The notes under the pieces were generated by a model. It was not told where the DNA came from, did not search any database, and saw nothing but the letters and a program-made list of their open reading frames with translations. A stretch of 64,000 nucleotides of DNA from Ulva prolifera (taxonomy: Eukaryota > Chlorophyta > Ulvophyceae > Ulvales > Ulvaceae). The position numbers and the translations under genes were made by a program. The stretch lies in NCBI GenBank assembly GCA_023078555.1, contig CM041197.1, forward strand, positions 10,695,160-10,759,159, given 5' to 3'. Position 1 is the first letter of the stretch. Each line of letters starts with the position of its first letter. Positions 34,616 to 48,759 of the stretch are shown in pieces.

Positions 34616-35400
34616 AATAACTACAAGAAAGTTGACTACCCCAAGACTGCGTCTGGGGAGGTTTATGGAAAACGCTTGGGGCATATCTGTGCCGTTGGGC
34701 GTAGCACTTGGGGCACATTAGGCCATGTATTGGGGCCAATACATGCCAAGGGCAAATGCTGTACGTGAACACAACTAGCCGGATGCTGTGTAGGTTTGGC
34801 TCGTGTTGATGCAAATAAGCACATAGAAGACATTTAAGTGGTTTTGTAAGTGTTTGGGTCGCCGGGACTTGTTGCAGTGCAGCAGTAGTAAACCGCCCCA
34901 AACGCCGCACAACTGTATGGGGCAAACACGGGCAACGTCCGTTGCACATGCGTTGCCGCCACACTACATCACGGACTTAAGGAGACTAGCAATCAAGAAT
35001 TGACACGTAGATGGAGCGCAACTGTAGCGAGTTCGCACGCCTGGCAGATGATGCCCGATAGTGTGGCGAGTGCATGCTGTGTAGGATATTGGCAGCTCCC
35101 CGCATCAAAGACTGTAGTGCCCATTCCAAGACGGTAGATGACAGATGCATTGCTCTATTGTCTATTTGTGATTGGCCGCTTTGATTCGACTTGCGTATAC
35201 TCGTGAACAGGTTCCTACACGAGGTCGCGTGCACACGTAAATCGCCACCTACAGATGTCTAAGTCTGCCCCTGATGGTCAAGGGGTACAAACTGCCCTTG
35301 CCCAAGTGGCGGTTTTGTGGACATTAGGGGCAGAAACTGCCCTAACTGCAACAGGTGAGGTTTGGCATGCATTCCTAGGGGCACAAATCGTATGGACTGC
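34616..35400. promoter_or_regulatory. Inner CACTA 5' terminus and subterminal motif zone
   Basis: It holds the terminal inverted repeat core ACTACAAGAAAGTTGAC followed by the same GGGGCA/TGCCCC cluster as the outer copy. Putative transposase and accessory-protein binding region, by analogy with En/Spm. Confidence 0.5.
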
Positions 35401-36464
35401 CATTGCTAGGAAACGATGCTACACCGCAATGCAGGCCACGCACACCATTGCAGCTTGCATATATGCTTCCAGTGGTTTACAACTTGTTCACTATGTGGCT
35501 GCAAGTGGCTCTAGCTAGCCGAAAATTTAGTCACATGGCACTGATAAACATGCACGCCACTACACGCCACCAACCTGGATTGCACTGCCTTGGCAGGCTG
35601 CCAGGCTGTGCAGGAGCGACCACGGGTAAGGTTGGAACATGTTGACATCCTTCAATGTCAGACTATATGATCTTCACCCTGCCAGCCACTTATTTCTTGC
35701 CTCTACCCCGCCTGGCAATTCTCTGCATGAGATTCCTCATCAGTTAGCAAGTGTGAATCAAGGCTCAGCTCGGCTGCCGCATAGTGACAAGCACTCATAA
35801 TCAGACTTACAGTCACTCGTTGCAAGTGGCCTTCAGGTGGCGAGCGCCACGTGGACAGGCGTGCACAGTCAAACGACATTCGCCAGGAAAGCTCACATGA
35901 ACTCTACTGTGAGTGAAGGGTGACATACCGCTGCACAAGGCAAGTCCATATCTGCGCCGCTTGCTCCATAATTTGCGTTTGTATGGTTGCCTGTATACAT
36001 GTACGTACATGAGATCATTTAATATGAATCTTGCATTTGGGCAAAATTGTCATGTCACATCATCTAGTGGAGGGAAGAATATCAATGATCCGGCATTGGC
36101 GAGGAAACGCACCTTTGCTCGGGCGTAGTGTGTTAGCTGAGAGTGTTTGCTTCTGTGCCTTTGCAATTGCCTCTGTCTGCTTGATGCCAGCTGCTGAAGC
36201 CGCTCGCTTTTGTGATCTGGTCGTCTTACCTGTGACCGGTGGTCTTGATGGTAAGTTATTCTCACTTGCTGGTGCCTCCTGTACCTTCACATGTACACAC
36301 ATTGAATTAATGCTGCTGCTCGAGCTCCTAGCATGATATGTGGGCGACGCGGTACTGACTTCTAGTGTGAAGTACAAGCCTACTGTAACACGGTGTACAC
36401 GACACGATAGCAGTGAATATACCAGGAACCTGCAGGCACGCATGAATCGCCGATGGGACAGGCG

Positions 36465-39400
36465 TCAGAGAGGGCATACCTCTCTGATCGCTGCTTCCGC
36501 GTGAGGTGGAGCCTTGGCAGCTGCTTTGCGTCGCCATTTGTTCTCTCCTTGCATGGCACGCTTGGCTGCTGGGTTCAGCATCGCACGCACCTGTGGGGGA
36601 GCATGCTCTTGCCAGGCAGGATCCGGAAACAGTGGCGCAGATGGTAGTGCACCAGCCACACTCTGAGGAGGAGGTTGATAAGCAGCCACAGTCTGAGTGC
36701 CCGGTGTGTGCACAGACCCGACACTGCTAATCAGCAGACTCTGCTCGAGTGTCGGAGGAATCGCTGAACCGTCTATAGTTGCAGTTGCTGCAAAAGAGTA
36801 GGGAACAGCACGAGACTGCATCTCCGCTCGGACGGCAGCCATGGCCTGGGCATACATCTGGGCCTTAAGTTCATTGATGTCAACCCCGGAAGCAATACCT
36901 GCCGAAGTCATTGCAGCTGTACCTGCAACCCCTGGAGGAGCATTCCTATACTTGTCCAGCTGCTGCTCAGCTCTTGCATTGGGATCTGTCCTCGGCAGAG
37001 TTGAAGATCTGGGCACAGGCCTAGGCATACTCGCCGTAGCTAGCAGCCTACCTGACGGCCTGCCATGACCACTCTTTTCAGATGCGAGAGATCCAGAGTA
37101 TGCATATGTGGGGGGAGGGGGGGGGGGGGGGGGGGGGGGGGGGAGCGGTGGTTGTTGTCATCGTTGCCTCGGCGGATAAAGCTGGGAACATGGCCTGCAC
37201 ATCAATTTCTTGCGTGGCTGACACCTCATTTGAAAGGCATCTACCGCTGTCGGAATTGTTGGGAGCTCGATGAGCATCAGGCGCCGTGTCGTGGCCTGAC
37301 GCTCTGACCTCGTCAATGACGTCCTCGAGCAGCTGTTCATCGTCACTATTTAGCTCGGGCCAAGCAGGATTTTCATCATGTTCCGGATGCTCGTCATTCA
37401 TGGAACGTTGCTGCAGCGGAGCTTCAAATGCGGAATATGGGACGACGATCGAAGGTGGCGGGACAAAATCAGTTCCCCTTGTAGCCTGGACCATCTCCGC
37501 TTCATTCGTGCAATTCGTTGTGTCATCGACCTGAACCTGTATGCCTGATTCATGTTGGCAGTGCAAATCCACATGATCGTCACAATCACTCAGTACTCTA
37601 TTTGTTGGCAGCGCTCAAGAATTACGTGCATTACCTGGTCCTCGCAAGCTGCAACAACATCACCAATGGGCTCTGCAAGCCATTCTTTGATGCACTGATT
37701 ATAGAAAGCCATCAGTCTTGGGTGCAGAGGTACCGAGTGAACGGCCTCTGCACTCGGGGCAGGTGCGAATGCATTCTGATCATACTGACCTTCGTCTGCA
37801 TTCTCATCTGGTTCTGACTCGGAAAGGTCGTCGATGTAGTTCACCAGTTCTTTACGGTGCTTGTCATTGATGCATTGCAGTCTGTGCATCATCCTTTTGG
37901 AGGCCCCACACAACTCAGTAGGTGCTGCCACCCTCCACAAATGATCAGTCCATAGACTCATCTCAAACGCTAGCTCGCCGTGAAAGAGCATTGACACATG
38001 TGGCCGTGACTTCCACGACCAGATCAGCGAGGGTGTGAGACCCTCGCTAGAGGCGCGCCTGTGGTTGTTGTTGTTGGGGGCCTCTTTGGCAGCTGGCACT
38101 GTGCACGGGATCGTGTCTGCTGAACTCCAGCCATATCTTTCGGTTGCTATTTGTTCCATGGTATCGGCGCGGTCGTCGATCCATTCAGCAGTGAGCCACT
38201 GAACAGCCTGCAATGGTACACGTTGTGTTCAGTCAAGTGCAGCAACTGTTTTCAATTGTGAGGCACGGAACTGTGTGTTGTATCACACCATTAGATTGCA
38301 ATTAAAAAATGGATAAACATATGAAGCTGCATGATCCTGGATCACGATACTGCGGGTGGTGACATGGAACATCACCTGTGGCGCAGTTTTGCACAGACCG
38401 CATATGAACTCATAGAGTCGGTTAGCCAATTGATCTTTGTTTCGGATTGTGTTCTCACTGTGCCCTTCCCGGAACTTGCGTAGTTGGTCCCGATACGATC
38501 CTAGAGGCGGATCACCTGCTGCAAGTTGTCCAGCGGATGGCTCATCATCGTACATGGGAGTCTCCAGGGCAGTATCAATGCCATCTTGTAACGCTGTTGC
38601 ATTTGCAGGTTGTCCATCGACATCAATCGCCAAGGCTGCAGTGTTCGGGTCACCTTCAGCGTCACGCTCGGCCATAAACATCAGAAAGTCCAGCATACAT
38701 GCCTCTCTGGCTCTACTCTTCATATGTTCCGTGGCCCTGCACATGTAGGCGTGAGAAGGACAGTTCGTGTGCTTATAGCGGATACTACAGTGTGATGCTG
38801 GTCTGATGCGGTGGAGGCAGCATGCTTTGTAATTTCACCACCCCGCTGCCCTGATTTCTTGATGTCACCGTAGTATGCCCTTGCTTGCGACCGTCTGTAC
38901 GTCTCCCCGTAGCAAGTGCACGCCAGCAACGCCTGTAGCTCACGCACGTCATCCTTGTCGAGGATCTGCATGTACATGCACATCCACTGCATTAGATCCT
39001 GAAAGTTGTCAGTACAAGAAGATGCTGCATATTACTGTCCGATGTTCAATTTGTTCCTGATTTCGTTGCATTGCATGTGCTCAGCCATCAACCACAGCAA
39101 GGGAGTACCTCATTAACAGCATTAGACTTCAGCTTGATTTTCAGCTTCGTCTTTGGGACTGCTTGCCCTGGTAGAAACCCTTGCATGTCCGGCGCCCACC
39201 ACCGGGCTGCCTTACATAATGACTCTTCTTGCGGTGGCTGCTTTTGCTGTGGAGGCATGTCCACCGCGATCGAGAGCAGGGTTTTGGACAGTCTTGATGG
39301 CATATACGCTACCGATGCCAGCCCGGCCTCCAATCGTCTCGAGTCCTACACAATGTGCATCTGTAGACTGTACCATGTGACAAGCGCCATCATGGTCGTG

Positions 39401-39897
39401 CTAGTGGTAGTGTGTGCACCATTGCAGGAAAACTTGCTCACGCTCTCGTTTGAATTCAGTTGTGGACGCACCTCCGCCGTGTCCGCGTCCGTGGCCGACT
39501 TCGGCTTGTTCTTTCCGCGAACCTTTTTATTGGTGTTCAGCCGCAGGCTAAAGTGCCCCGCAGTGGGCTTCGTGTTCGCGACTTGCACCAACGCCGCATG
39601 CGCCTCTGCCGCTTCTTCGAGCGGCATCGCGTAAACCTGCTCGATGATCTTCCGGAAAGTCTTTTGTTTCTTGCCTTCTTCGAATTCCAACATATATTCC
39701 TTCTGTCCTGCCTTCCCCAATTCTGACTCGGCAGCAACAATGATGTCCTCTGCGTGTTGGCGCCGCTCAGGCATCGACTGCATAGGACGGGTTGTATACG
39801 TTTCTAAGGTGACAATTTTTAAGCCCTGGGAATACACATCGATGATCTTGACGTCCCGTGTGGGCAACCTTTTCGTCTTAGCGAGTTGTCCGGCCAT
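36465..39897 (-). CDS. CACTA accessory gene, inner copy
   Basis: Same gene as 23424-26860, starting at the ATG at 39897, with the same exon-like blocks. The poly-G tract at 37117-37143 is 27 long instead of 31. On the minus strand this moves the frame after the polyproline run, so the exon ends SPHICILWISRI and a stop, where the outer copy reads LPPHMHTLDLSHLK and reaches a splice donor. If the tract length is real, this copy encodes a truncated protein. Function unknown. Confidence 0.55.
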
Positions 39898-40981
39898 GGC
39901 TAACACGGAATCTGCCACTGCGCACGACGTCGATTTGCGTGTACGTAGCTGATGGTCACGTCAGATCCTGCTGCATTTGTTTCTGGATCTGAGACGCCAA
40001 CTGTGGAGGGGTCGATTTTGAATGAAGTAGTGCGCGTCATGCGCCGTACGTGGCGGGGGGTTGTGGGCTCCATGAAGTCAACATGTGGGTGTTTTCACCG
40101 TCCTCGACGGGATTAGGAAAACCGCATAACATGCGAAGTAAGAGGCCGACTCTGGTCGCATGATGCACATATGTGTAGAATTGGTCGGTATCTGAAATGC
40201 AGCACATCAGTCTCCTTCCGTGCGTTCGTCCTCAACATTGCACGTGCCGCAAGTTCTTGCATAGTACAATCGACATTGTACTCGTTCATCTTTGATACAG
40301 CGCAAAATCCTATGTGATCGGCGAGCGGACTAGACAACCTTGGTCATACGCACGAGTCCTCCGAACCGTCGTGCTCTCGTCCTTGAGTGCGTCCACCGGC
40401 GTCATTATATAATTCTACTGCTCCAGCATCAACAGATCTCAGCAGACTTCAGGCAATGCGCGTACTCTGCAAAATTGACAGTGTCTTCTCCAATGAGCCC
40501 AGCTGGGGGGTGGCGCCTTGATCTCTAAGCTGCCCTCCAACTTCCGTGAGGGAGTACAGGATAACCTGTGACAATCATGCTTCTGGAGAAACGTTAGTCA
40601 CAGGCACATATCCTGTTTGGCGTAGGCACCTACGCAGGTGCTCAATGAGCACTGCTCATGCTAATGTTCGTATGCAGATCATCCGATGCCACCTCTCTGG
40701 ACCATTTGGTGACAAACGAGCAACTTCCCAAGTGGCCGTCGTAAGACGATGAAACCTAGCCGAGTTGTGACAGCAATAACCCCCTCGTATTGGGTTGCGG
40801 CAGCAATGAATGAAAATGTTGACTCAACCAGCATGGTGGTAATTGAACCATAAAGTTCAATAGTCTTTCTGACGAAGGTGTAAGCACATGTTTCCATCAA
40901 CCTTGTACACTCTTGTGTGGTGGTGATTATACGTTGGCATACTGCACGTGTTAATGGTTCCAACCTTGTTCCAGTGACTGA

Positions 40982-42486
40982 GTGCACACATCAACCGATT
41001 CTAAACACCTCAACTACACCTACAGCCCGGGTACTGGGCAGAGTTTGAGCTGGATCAGAGCAAGTCCAGGTACCAAACTGCCAGGCGGTGTGTCTGCAGC
41101 GTTGAATTCCGGTGTGCAGCACCGACACACGAGAGCAGCCCCAGCAGATGTGATGCTGCACACATCAACCGATTCCAAACTCCTCAACTACACCTACCGC
41201 CTGGGTACTGGGCAGAGTTTGAGCTGGATCAGAGCAAGTCCAGGTACCAAACTGCCAGGCGGTGTGTCCGCAGCGTTGAATTCCGGTGTGCAGCACCGAC
41301 ACACGAGAGCAGCCCCAGCAGATGTGATGCTGCACACATCAACCGATTCCAAACTCCTCAACTACACCTACCGCCTGGGTACTGGGCAGAGTTTGAGCTG
41401 GATCAGAGCAAGTCCAGGTACCAAACTGCCAGGCGGTGTGTCTGCAGCGTTGAATTCCGGTGTGCAGCACCGACACACGAGAGCAGCCCCAGCAGATGTG
41501 ATGCTGCACACATCAACCGATTCTAAACTCCTCAACTACACCTACCGCCTGGGTACTGGGCAGAGTTTGAGCTGGATCAGAGCAAGTCCAGGTACCAAAC
41601 TGCCAGGTGGTGTGTCTGCAGCGTTGAATTCCGGTGTGCAGCACCGACACACGAGAGCAGCCCCAGCAGATGTGATGCTGCACACATCAACCGATTCTAA
41701 ACTCCTCGACTACACCTACCGCCTGGGTACTGGGCAGAGTTTGAGCTGGATCAGAGCAAGTCCAGGTACCAAACTGCCAGGTGGTGTGTCTGCAGCGTTG
41801 AATTCCGGTGTGCAGCACCGACACACGAGAGCAGCCCCAGCAGATGTGATGCTGCACACATCAACCGATTCTAAACTCCTCAACTACACCTACAGCCCGG
41901 GTACTGGGCAGAGTTTGAGCTGGATCAGAGCAAGTCCAGGTACCAAACTGCCAGGTGGTGTGTCTGCAGCGTTGAATTCCGGTGTGCAGCACCGACACAC
42001 GAGAGCAGCCCCAGCAGATGTGATGCTGCACACATCAACCGATTCTAAACTCCTCAACTACACCTACCGCCCGGGTACTGGGCAGAGTTTGAGCTGGATC
42101 AGAGCAAGTCCAGGTACCAAACTGCCAGGCGGTGTGTCTGCAGCGTTGAATTCCGGTGTGCAGCACCGACACACGAGAGCAGCCCCAGCAGATGTGATGC
42201 TGCACACATCAACCGATTCTAAACTCCTCAACTACACCTACAGCCTGGGTACTGGGCAGAGTTTGAGCTGGATCAGAGCAAGTCCAGGTACCAAACTGCC
42301 AGGCGGTGTGTCTGCAGCGTTGAATTCCGGTGTGCAGCACCGACACACGAGAGCAGCCCCAGCAGATGTGATGCTGCACACATCAACCGATTCTAAACTC
42401 CTCAACTACACCTACAGCCCGGGTACTGGGCAGAGTTTGAGCTGGATCAGAGCAAGTCCAGGTACCAAACTGCCAGGCGGTGTGTC
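40982..42486 (+). repeat. 174-bp tandem array, about 8.6 units (inner CACTA)
   Basis: Same 174-bp unit as the outer array but with nine units instead of thirteen (508 versus 740 open codons), a loss or gain of exactly four units. The first six units match the outer array in order, including the single unit with the N-to-D change, so the length change happened in the later part. Confidence 0.93.
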
Positions 42487-42713
42487 CATAATTTGCATTT
42501 CGGCATAATGCATGGATGCTGACGCTTGGACAGCTAATGTAAACCGAAGCGACTGTCGAGGGAGGTGCAGGTGCCAGCTATAACCGGCCGTTGCGCGATA
42601 GCCAGGAAACACACCACCACTCACAGCTACGAAGTACAACACTTGTGTCCCAGTACTAGAAGGCGACTACATAATTGTCCGTCGCGCCGACTGCCACCTA
42701 CTGCTCCGATAAA

Positions 42714-45700
42714 ATGGTAGGCCGCAAGATAGGCAGCAAATTCTGCATATACCAAAACAATGTCTATCAATGCCCGGACTGTTTGGGGCGCTGTAGGACA
42801 CGGGACCGAATGAGGTACCACTTCCAGAAGCAAACAATTCATAACGGGCGTGTTGTGGCATGTCAAGTGCCTAAAGATGAGGCTTCTATCGCTGCGGAAG
42901 AAGCATGGCAAGCGCGTATTGCTGGGAAGAAACGGCGTCTGGAAGAACAGCCTTGCAGCTCGCCACAGCAGCAGCACTGCCACAGCGGATGCCCGGAATC
43001 ATGTTCACTGCAGAAGACACGAGCTGATGCCGATGAAGGTCACTGTCATGGTGAGATACCCAGGCCTGCCTTTCACGTGGTTTACCGCGGTTCGGCCACG
43101 GGCATGCGGTCCGCAGTTTTTGACTTGCGTGCGGTAGGACTGCCAAGGTCAGCTTTTCACGCTGCAGGTGACCAGTCACCTGAGCAAGCTCACAAACCTA
43201 CCATGGACTCGACACACGTTCCTGTCAACGAGATTGCTGCTGCGATGCTACAACGCATCCTTGACAGTGGAGATGACTCCGGCACCATGCCAATCGAGGT
43301 ACCAGAGGGGGTGGTCGACTACTTACAGGTGAGGATCCACAGTGTCATCATAACTGCATGCTGTACAGATACTCCCGGCATCTTTGAGTGGAGCACCTTG
43401 CCGGTCTATGTGTGTTCTCACTGAACACGAACCGTCACCTGTAGCCTTTCCATGCTACAGCGTGGCATGGCATGGATCAGGAGATGTCTACTTGTGTCGG
43501 GGGCGGGTACATCAGGGGATTGCATACTACCATGAATTCGTGGAGAACATCCCATCAATAGATATGCCTGGCAGGTCGGCTCCCCGCCAACCATATAGCA
43601 CGCTGCAGGAGCTTTCTGGCATCGACTCGTGCAAACCGGGAGATGATGACATGCTACATCTCCGGGGTGGGCTTGAAGAGGAGGAAGATCCGGACCTACA
43701 GGAGCACGCCGATGACGCAGAAGCATACTTTCAGGCTCTTGGCTTGCCGAATCTCTTGGCGGACGAAGAGGAGGAAGCCGACGAGGCGGGGGGGGCAGCC
43801 ACCAAGGAAGCTTGGCCTCTGGAATTGCTACAGAAGCCACTGTACCCTGGCTGTCAATACACTGTCCAGCAGTTTTGCTACGCCCTGTTCCGAGTGAAGA
43901 CCGGATCCATCCGGGATGACAGAGCAGATCTATTGTGCAAACTCATGGCCCAAGTTATGCCAGAGGGATATCTGGGACCCAAGTACGTCCATCACGCCTA
44001 GCGGCAGCGACACCACAATGCTGCCACCTATGCTGACTAGTTTCCAGCGCCTCATACTTGGGCACTACTAGCATCCGGGTATCGAGAGTGCAGGAGCTAT
44101 CATGAACTCAAGCAGGCGAACCGAGTTCAACCAGCAGCCGCATTTGAGCACCATATCTGCCCGGTGTCAAGTTGTAGCCACGTCTTTGCCAAAATTCAGA
44201 AAGGCGAGTGGGAGCAACACCGGAATGACATTTGCCCCCACTGTGGCCATGGACGGCGGTTCAAAAAGTCGGCGGGTCACCTGCAGGCCTCGAGAAGGTT
44301 CGTTTACCCCCGACACGACTCAATGCACACCCACCTGAGCACCTGCACCGCGACCGTTGCATGAAATTTTTTCCAGGGGAGCAGCATGCACTGTAACATA
44401 GTGTTGAATGTAGGATGTGGGATCTCGGCATTGAGAGCGCTATGGCCAAATTCCTGGAGGACCCTGAGATCAGGCAATGCATCAAAGACAAGCTGCATCG
44501 CACCACAGCTGACCCCCAGACGTATTACGGATCACAGGCATTCAAAAATCTGAATGACGACTGCGCGGGTGCTCTCATGATGCACAATGTCCTCACCATG
44601 CTCATCAGCATAGGAGGTGACGGAGTGCAGTTGCTGAACTGGGGCAAACGGACTGCCACTGTCATTGCAGTGAAGTGCGAAGACTTGCCAATGCACATTG
44701 TCCAGACAGCGCGAGCAGTGGCTCCTCTGATCATTATCGAGGGACCTACAGAGCCTGGCACTCTGGACCACATTCTCAAGCACACCGTTGATTTCCTATG
44801 TGACCACGCCCCATCACGGACCACAGGCAGTGCGAGCTCAGCCCACTCAGACTCCACCACTCTGTGCTGAACGCGGTGTCATGAAGTGCGCCCATGCTTG
44901 CAGACGTTGACGGTATTCCGATGGCTTGGAGCGCCCCGCACCCATTCCATGTGGCAGCCAATCAAGCAGCAGAAGCTCTGAAAGCGGCGGAGGCTGTCCA
45001 CGCAGCAGCTGTGATTGCCAAAAATGCGGATCCGGACAACGACGTTGCAAGTGCTCAGCTACTCGGGGCACAAACTGCACTTGACACCGCGTCTCAGGCA
45101 ATGCATCAAGCTGCAGAGGCAGCGAGTGTCGTGTTGCCGGTCGTGCTGGAGCACTGGTTTCCAGTATTGATGGCACTACATGGGGACACACCATTTGCCG
45201 CGAAACTCCGGCATTCGGTGGGGATTGCTGCTCCAGCAGCATGCCCTCGCTGCATGCTGTTGGCGTCAAAGAGGAAGCCGACGGAAGATGGGTCCCCGGG
45301 AGACACAGTACTGAACGCCACATCGTATGGAGGCTGTGCATGCAAGGCTGAAAGAAATGCTCCAATCGTGCCTGAAGCCGGACCTTGCAGCATGTCTACA
45401 CATGCAGGCTTCGAATACTCTGCTGAGGATGGCTCATTTGACAAAGAGGCAGCAAAGCTCCTCTTGATTGATGACGATCTGGACGAGCTCATCGCGGAAG
45501 CTGCCTTGGTGGCAACAGAAAAAGAGAGAGAGATGTACGTGACGGAGCTGAACAACAAATTGGCTGCCCTTGGGCCAAATGCTACCGTGCAGGACAAAGC
45601 CAAGGGTACGTTCCAATTAATCCATACTCATCGATACTCTCATGTGCAAGAAAAGTAGCAGGATCGCTAGGTGATTCAAGAGAACTGCATACACAACATG

Positions 45701-47616
45701 ATCATCAGCATCGGCGAGATGTGCACCGTGCAGTGTACGAGAGTGAGTTCGAGAAATTCCAAAAAGAGTGCAACAAGAAACACCTGCCATTGGGTCGTAA
45801 TGGGAAATGTGTGTTCAGCAGACTACCATACTACAGGTTAGCGTCCGGTCATGACTGCGTTGATGTGCTTCGTGAGCCTATTGCATGTCACTCGCAGTAC
45901 ACCACCGGGCTATGCTCTGCAGGCCAGAGGCTATGCATCGCATCCCGCTAGCACACGCTTTCTGTAATGGCCTGATCAAAGGCTTCTGGGCGCTCATGGC
46001 GAGGAGTGGCAAGGTGCCGCTGCGACAAGGCAACGACATTATACTGTCAAGAGACGCGCGGAAGGCAATAAAAGCGCAAGTTGCTGAGCTTCGAGGAACC
46101 ACATGCTTCACCGCAGCTCTGCCGGACATCGTCCAGTGCGCACTTGATGCAACTGCTGAATAGCTTGAGCAGCGAGGTGTACGTGTGCATGTCAGGGTGT
46201 ATGCATTGAGGCCAGCACGCTGGCACCGTGTGGCATTGCCAAGCATTACCACCTCTGACCGTTATCTCCAAACATTCTGGCGCATGCAGTGGCTCCAACA
46301 TGACGATGGAGGACAAACTCACCTGGGCGGACACTGTATCCGCTTATGCCCTGCATGAAGCGGGAGTGGACGAGAGGATTCTGGAGATGTGGGGACATCT
46401 CCGCACTGCAGTGGTATACTTCATGCGATATCAAGAAGGTCAACATCAACCGGAGCACATTGATGCTGCCCAAGATGCACTGTTTCAGTACAGCGTCCTC
46501 GTCCAGGAGCACTTTGACACCAACCACCTGATGACATTTCAACTGCATACATGCATGGCACACGTAGCAGAGCAGGCTCGCCTCTGCGGGCCCACTGCAT
46601 TTGCTGCGGAGTGGTGGCTCGAGAGGTGCATGCAGGTTTTCAAACGAATCACAAAGTACCGCTCTACACGCCACCCAGAATGTGTGGGAACCAATCACTT
46701 CTTGGCTGTCCAAGCACTGGACAAGATCGCCTCTTGCTGCCCACAGTCAACTGCGCTCTTGGACAAGATCGACCCCCCTGGAGGACGCACCAGAAAAGGT
46801 GCCCGGGACGACACTGCGGGTGACGAGTGGCTCGCTGGGCCCATTCAAGATGTGAGCGATGACCATCTCGCGGTGAGGACCATATATACACCCTCTTCAT
46901 TTTGATCCACAAACGCCGTGTACCACAAACACCGTGTACATGCCCATTGTTGCATTGCAACGAGCACGTCCGTGGTTGTGCACCTGGTCCTCTTCATGCA
47001 GGTCACACGGGTCAAGCAGGCACTGCAGGCCACAAGCCTGAAAGCCGCTGGAGACACCGAGGCATTGTGGTCCGAGGCAGGAGGCCTGCTGAATCCGGGT
47101 CTGTTGGGTGGCAATGGTGCCAACGGGCAACCACGCGTCCGGTTGTTTCGCAGTAAGATGGCTTCGTGTAAGGGAGGCCACTTCCTCGTGAGGACCACCG
47201 AGGCCAAGACTTCAAAAGTTGACTACTTGGCGTACGTGCCATTCCTGCTAGATGGAGGCCAAGGGAATGCAGAAGGCGGAGTAGGTGCCATCAACACAGT
47301 GATGAAGATCTCTGATATCTTCTTGTGGCAGGAGACATCAGCAGATGGAGTTGTTCGGAAAACACGCTTTCTGCTGGGGGAAATGCATGAACTGCAGCCT
47401 GTGGGAGATCCGCTGCATGGGTATGAAGTGCGGTATACGGACCCATCCATTGGAGAAAGGCTCAGAAAGCCGTCGTTGCTACAGAAGAAGCCACTCGTAC
47501 AAGGAGGGGCGGGCTATACTTACGGAGTGCGACTAGACCAGGTGGACTGTACTCTAGTGAGCACTCGGAACGAACAGTTTTTCGTTCCAACACTGAAGAT
47601 GTCTACGTTTGGTTAG
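42714..47616 (+). CDS. CACTA Tnp2-like transposase, inner copy (complete)
   Basis: Uninterrupted version of the transposase gene. Exons 1-8 lie 12341 bases downstream of the outer ones (42714 to 46872). A 129-bp intron (46873-47001, GTGAGG...CATGCAG, phase 0) follows, then exon 9 at 47002-47616, ending in a stop. Exon 9 adds about 204 residues (KMASCKGGHFLVRTT, VDYLAYVPFLLDGG, FLLGEMHEL, EQFFVPTLKM), in the place of the C-terminal region found after the catalytic core in CACTA transposases. The deduced exon frames are free of stops and appear identical in both copies. The whole protein would be about 1400 residues. It is probably the best candidate for an active enzyme here. Confidence 0.85.
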
Positions 47617-48700
47617 CGTATATCATGGAGGAGTGTTGAACATGAGCAATGATGTGCATTGCAAGTTGTGCAATTGCATGAATTGGTAACACAGCGTACT
47701 GTCACATGGCATAGAGTGCCAACATCGCTCCACATAGACCCAATGCTCGATTTGGCGTGCAAATTAGAGACAATCACACAGCAACAAGTACCCAACCGGG
47801 ACTAGTTGCAGGAGGGATTCCACAGAATTGCTATGGCATAATTGTCTTGTGGGCGAGTCTGCTGCTAGCATGAGTTACAAATCTTATTAGCAGACTTGAT
47901 GCGAAATATTACACACCACTGACCCTGCTACAGAACTTGACGCATATTCGGTACTGATGGGATGCTGAACTCATCTCCATTTCCACTGCCGCTATAGATT
48001 TGCAGTGACCACGGTGCCTGCATGTCCCCACAGCATTTCATTAATGATGTATACGGCACACGTGTGCTTTGCAAACAATTGTGGAAGTGGAGAGTGGAAT
48101 GTGGCATGTCTTTACTGGCGACTTACCCACAATCTAAAGCGAAGATGTCTATAGCAAATGCGGCAGTTTCCACAGCGAAGAGGGGCTCATCAGATGGAGC
48201 AACTGGTATCATAGGTCAAGAGTGGCACTTGGTCACCACCCGCTCAGCTATCGTAGCATCACTCTCGGTAGTCTCAGCCACCTGCACTCGAGAGCTTACG
48301 AGCATCAGTACACGCTGAATCTGGGCAATAGCACGGCATTGAAGGATGGGAATGTCCGGATGGTGTCAACGACGCACACTATCTTGATAACTACTTCCGA
48401 TGAGACCGGCAGACTCTCGGGCGTCGAATGGTGACCTGAAGACACTGTCAAACGAGTAGCGCACTCTCGGATGTCATGCGTGCTTTCGGCCCGCTCGCAA
48501 TATGCCCTTCATGTACACGACAGATTTGCAAACAGTAATGATTGCTTCGTTCCCGTACAGGGGACCTGCGTGTTTACAAGCTGGCTTAGCAAGCTGGTCC
48601 GCTGTGTACTTCTCCTGGCGTTATCTCTCACCAAACGTCGAGGTTGCGCCATGCACTTACCAAATATGCTCCTGGGATCACACAACGTCTTGTGTTGCCA
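47617..48700. other. CACTA 3' region without clear gene (inner copy)
   Basis: Short frames only, between the transposase stop and the 3' subterminal motifs. The outer copy carries the same stretch at 49660-50750, differing by a 6-bp insertion (AGGCCT) near 50326. Confidence 0.45.
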
Positions 48701-48759
48701 ATGCATTGTGCGTCTGCGTCCATTCTGCTGGTTGTCTAAGGTACCCCTGCAACAATCCA

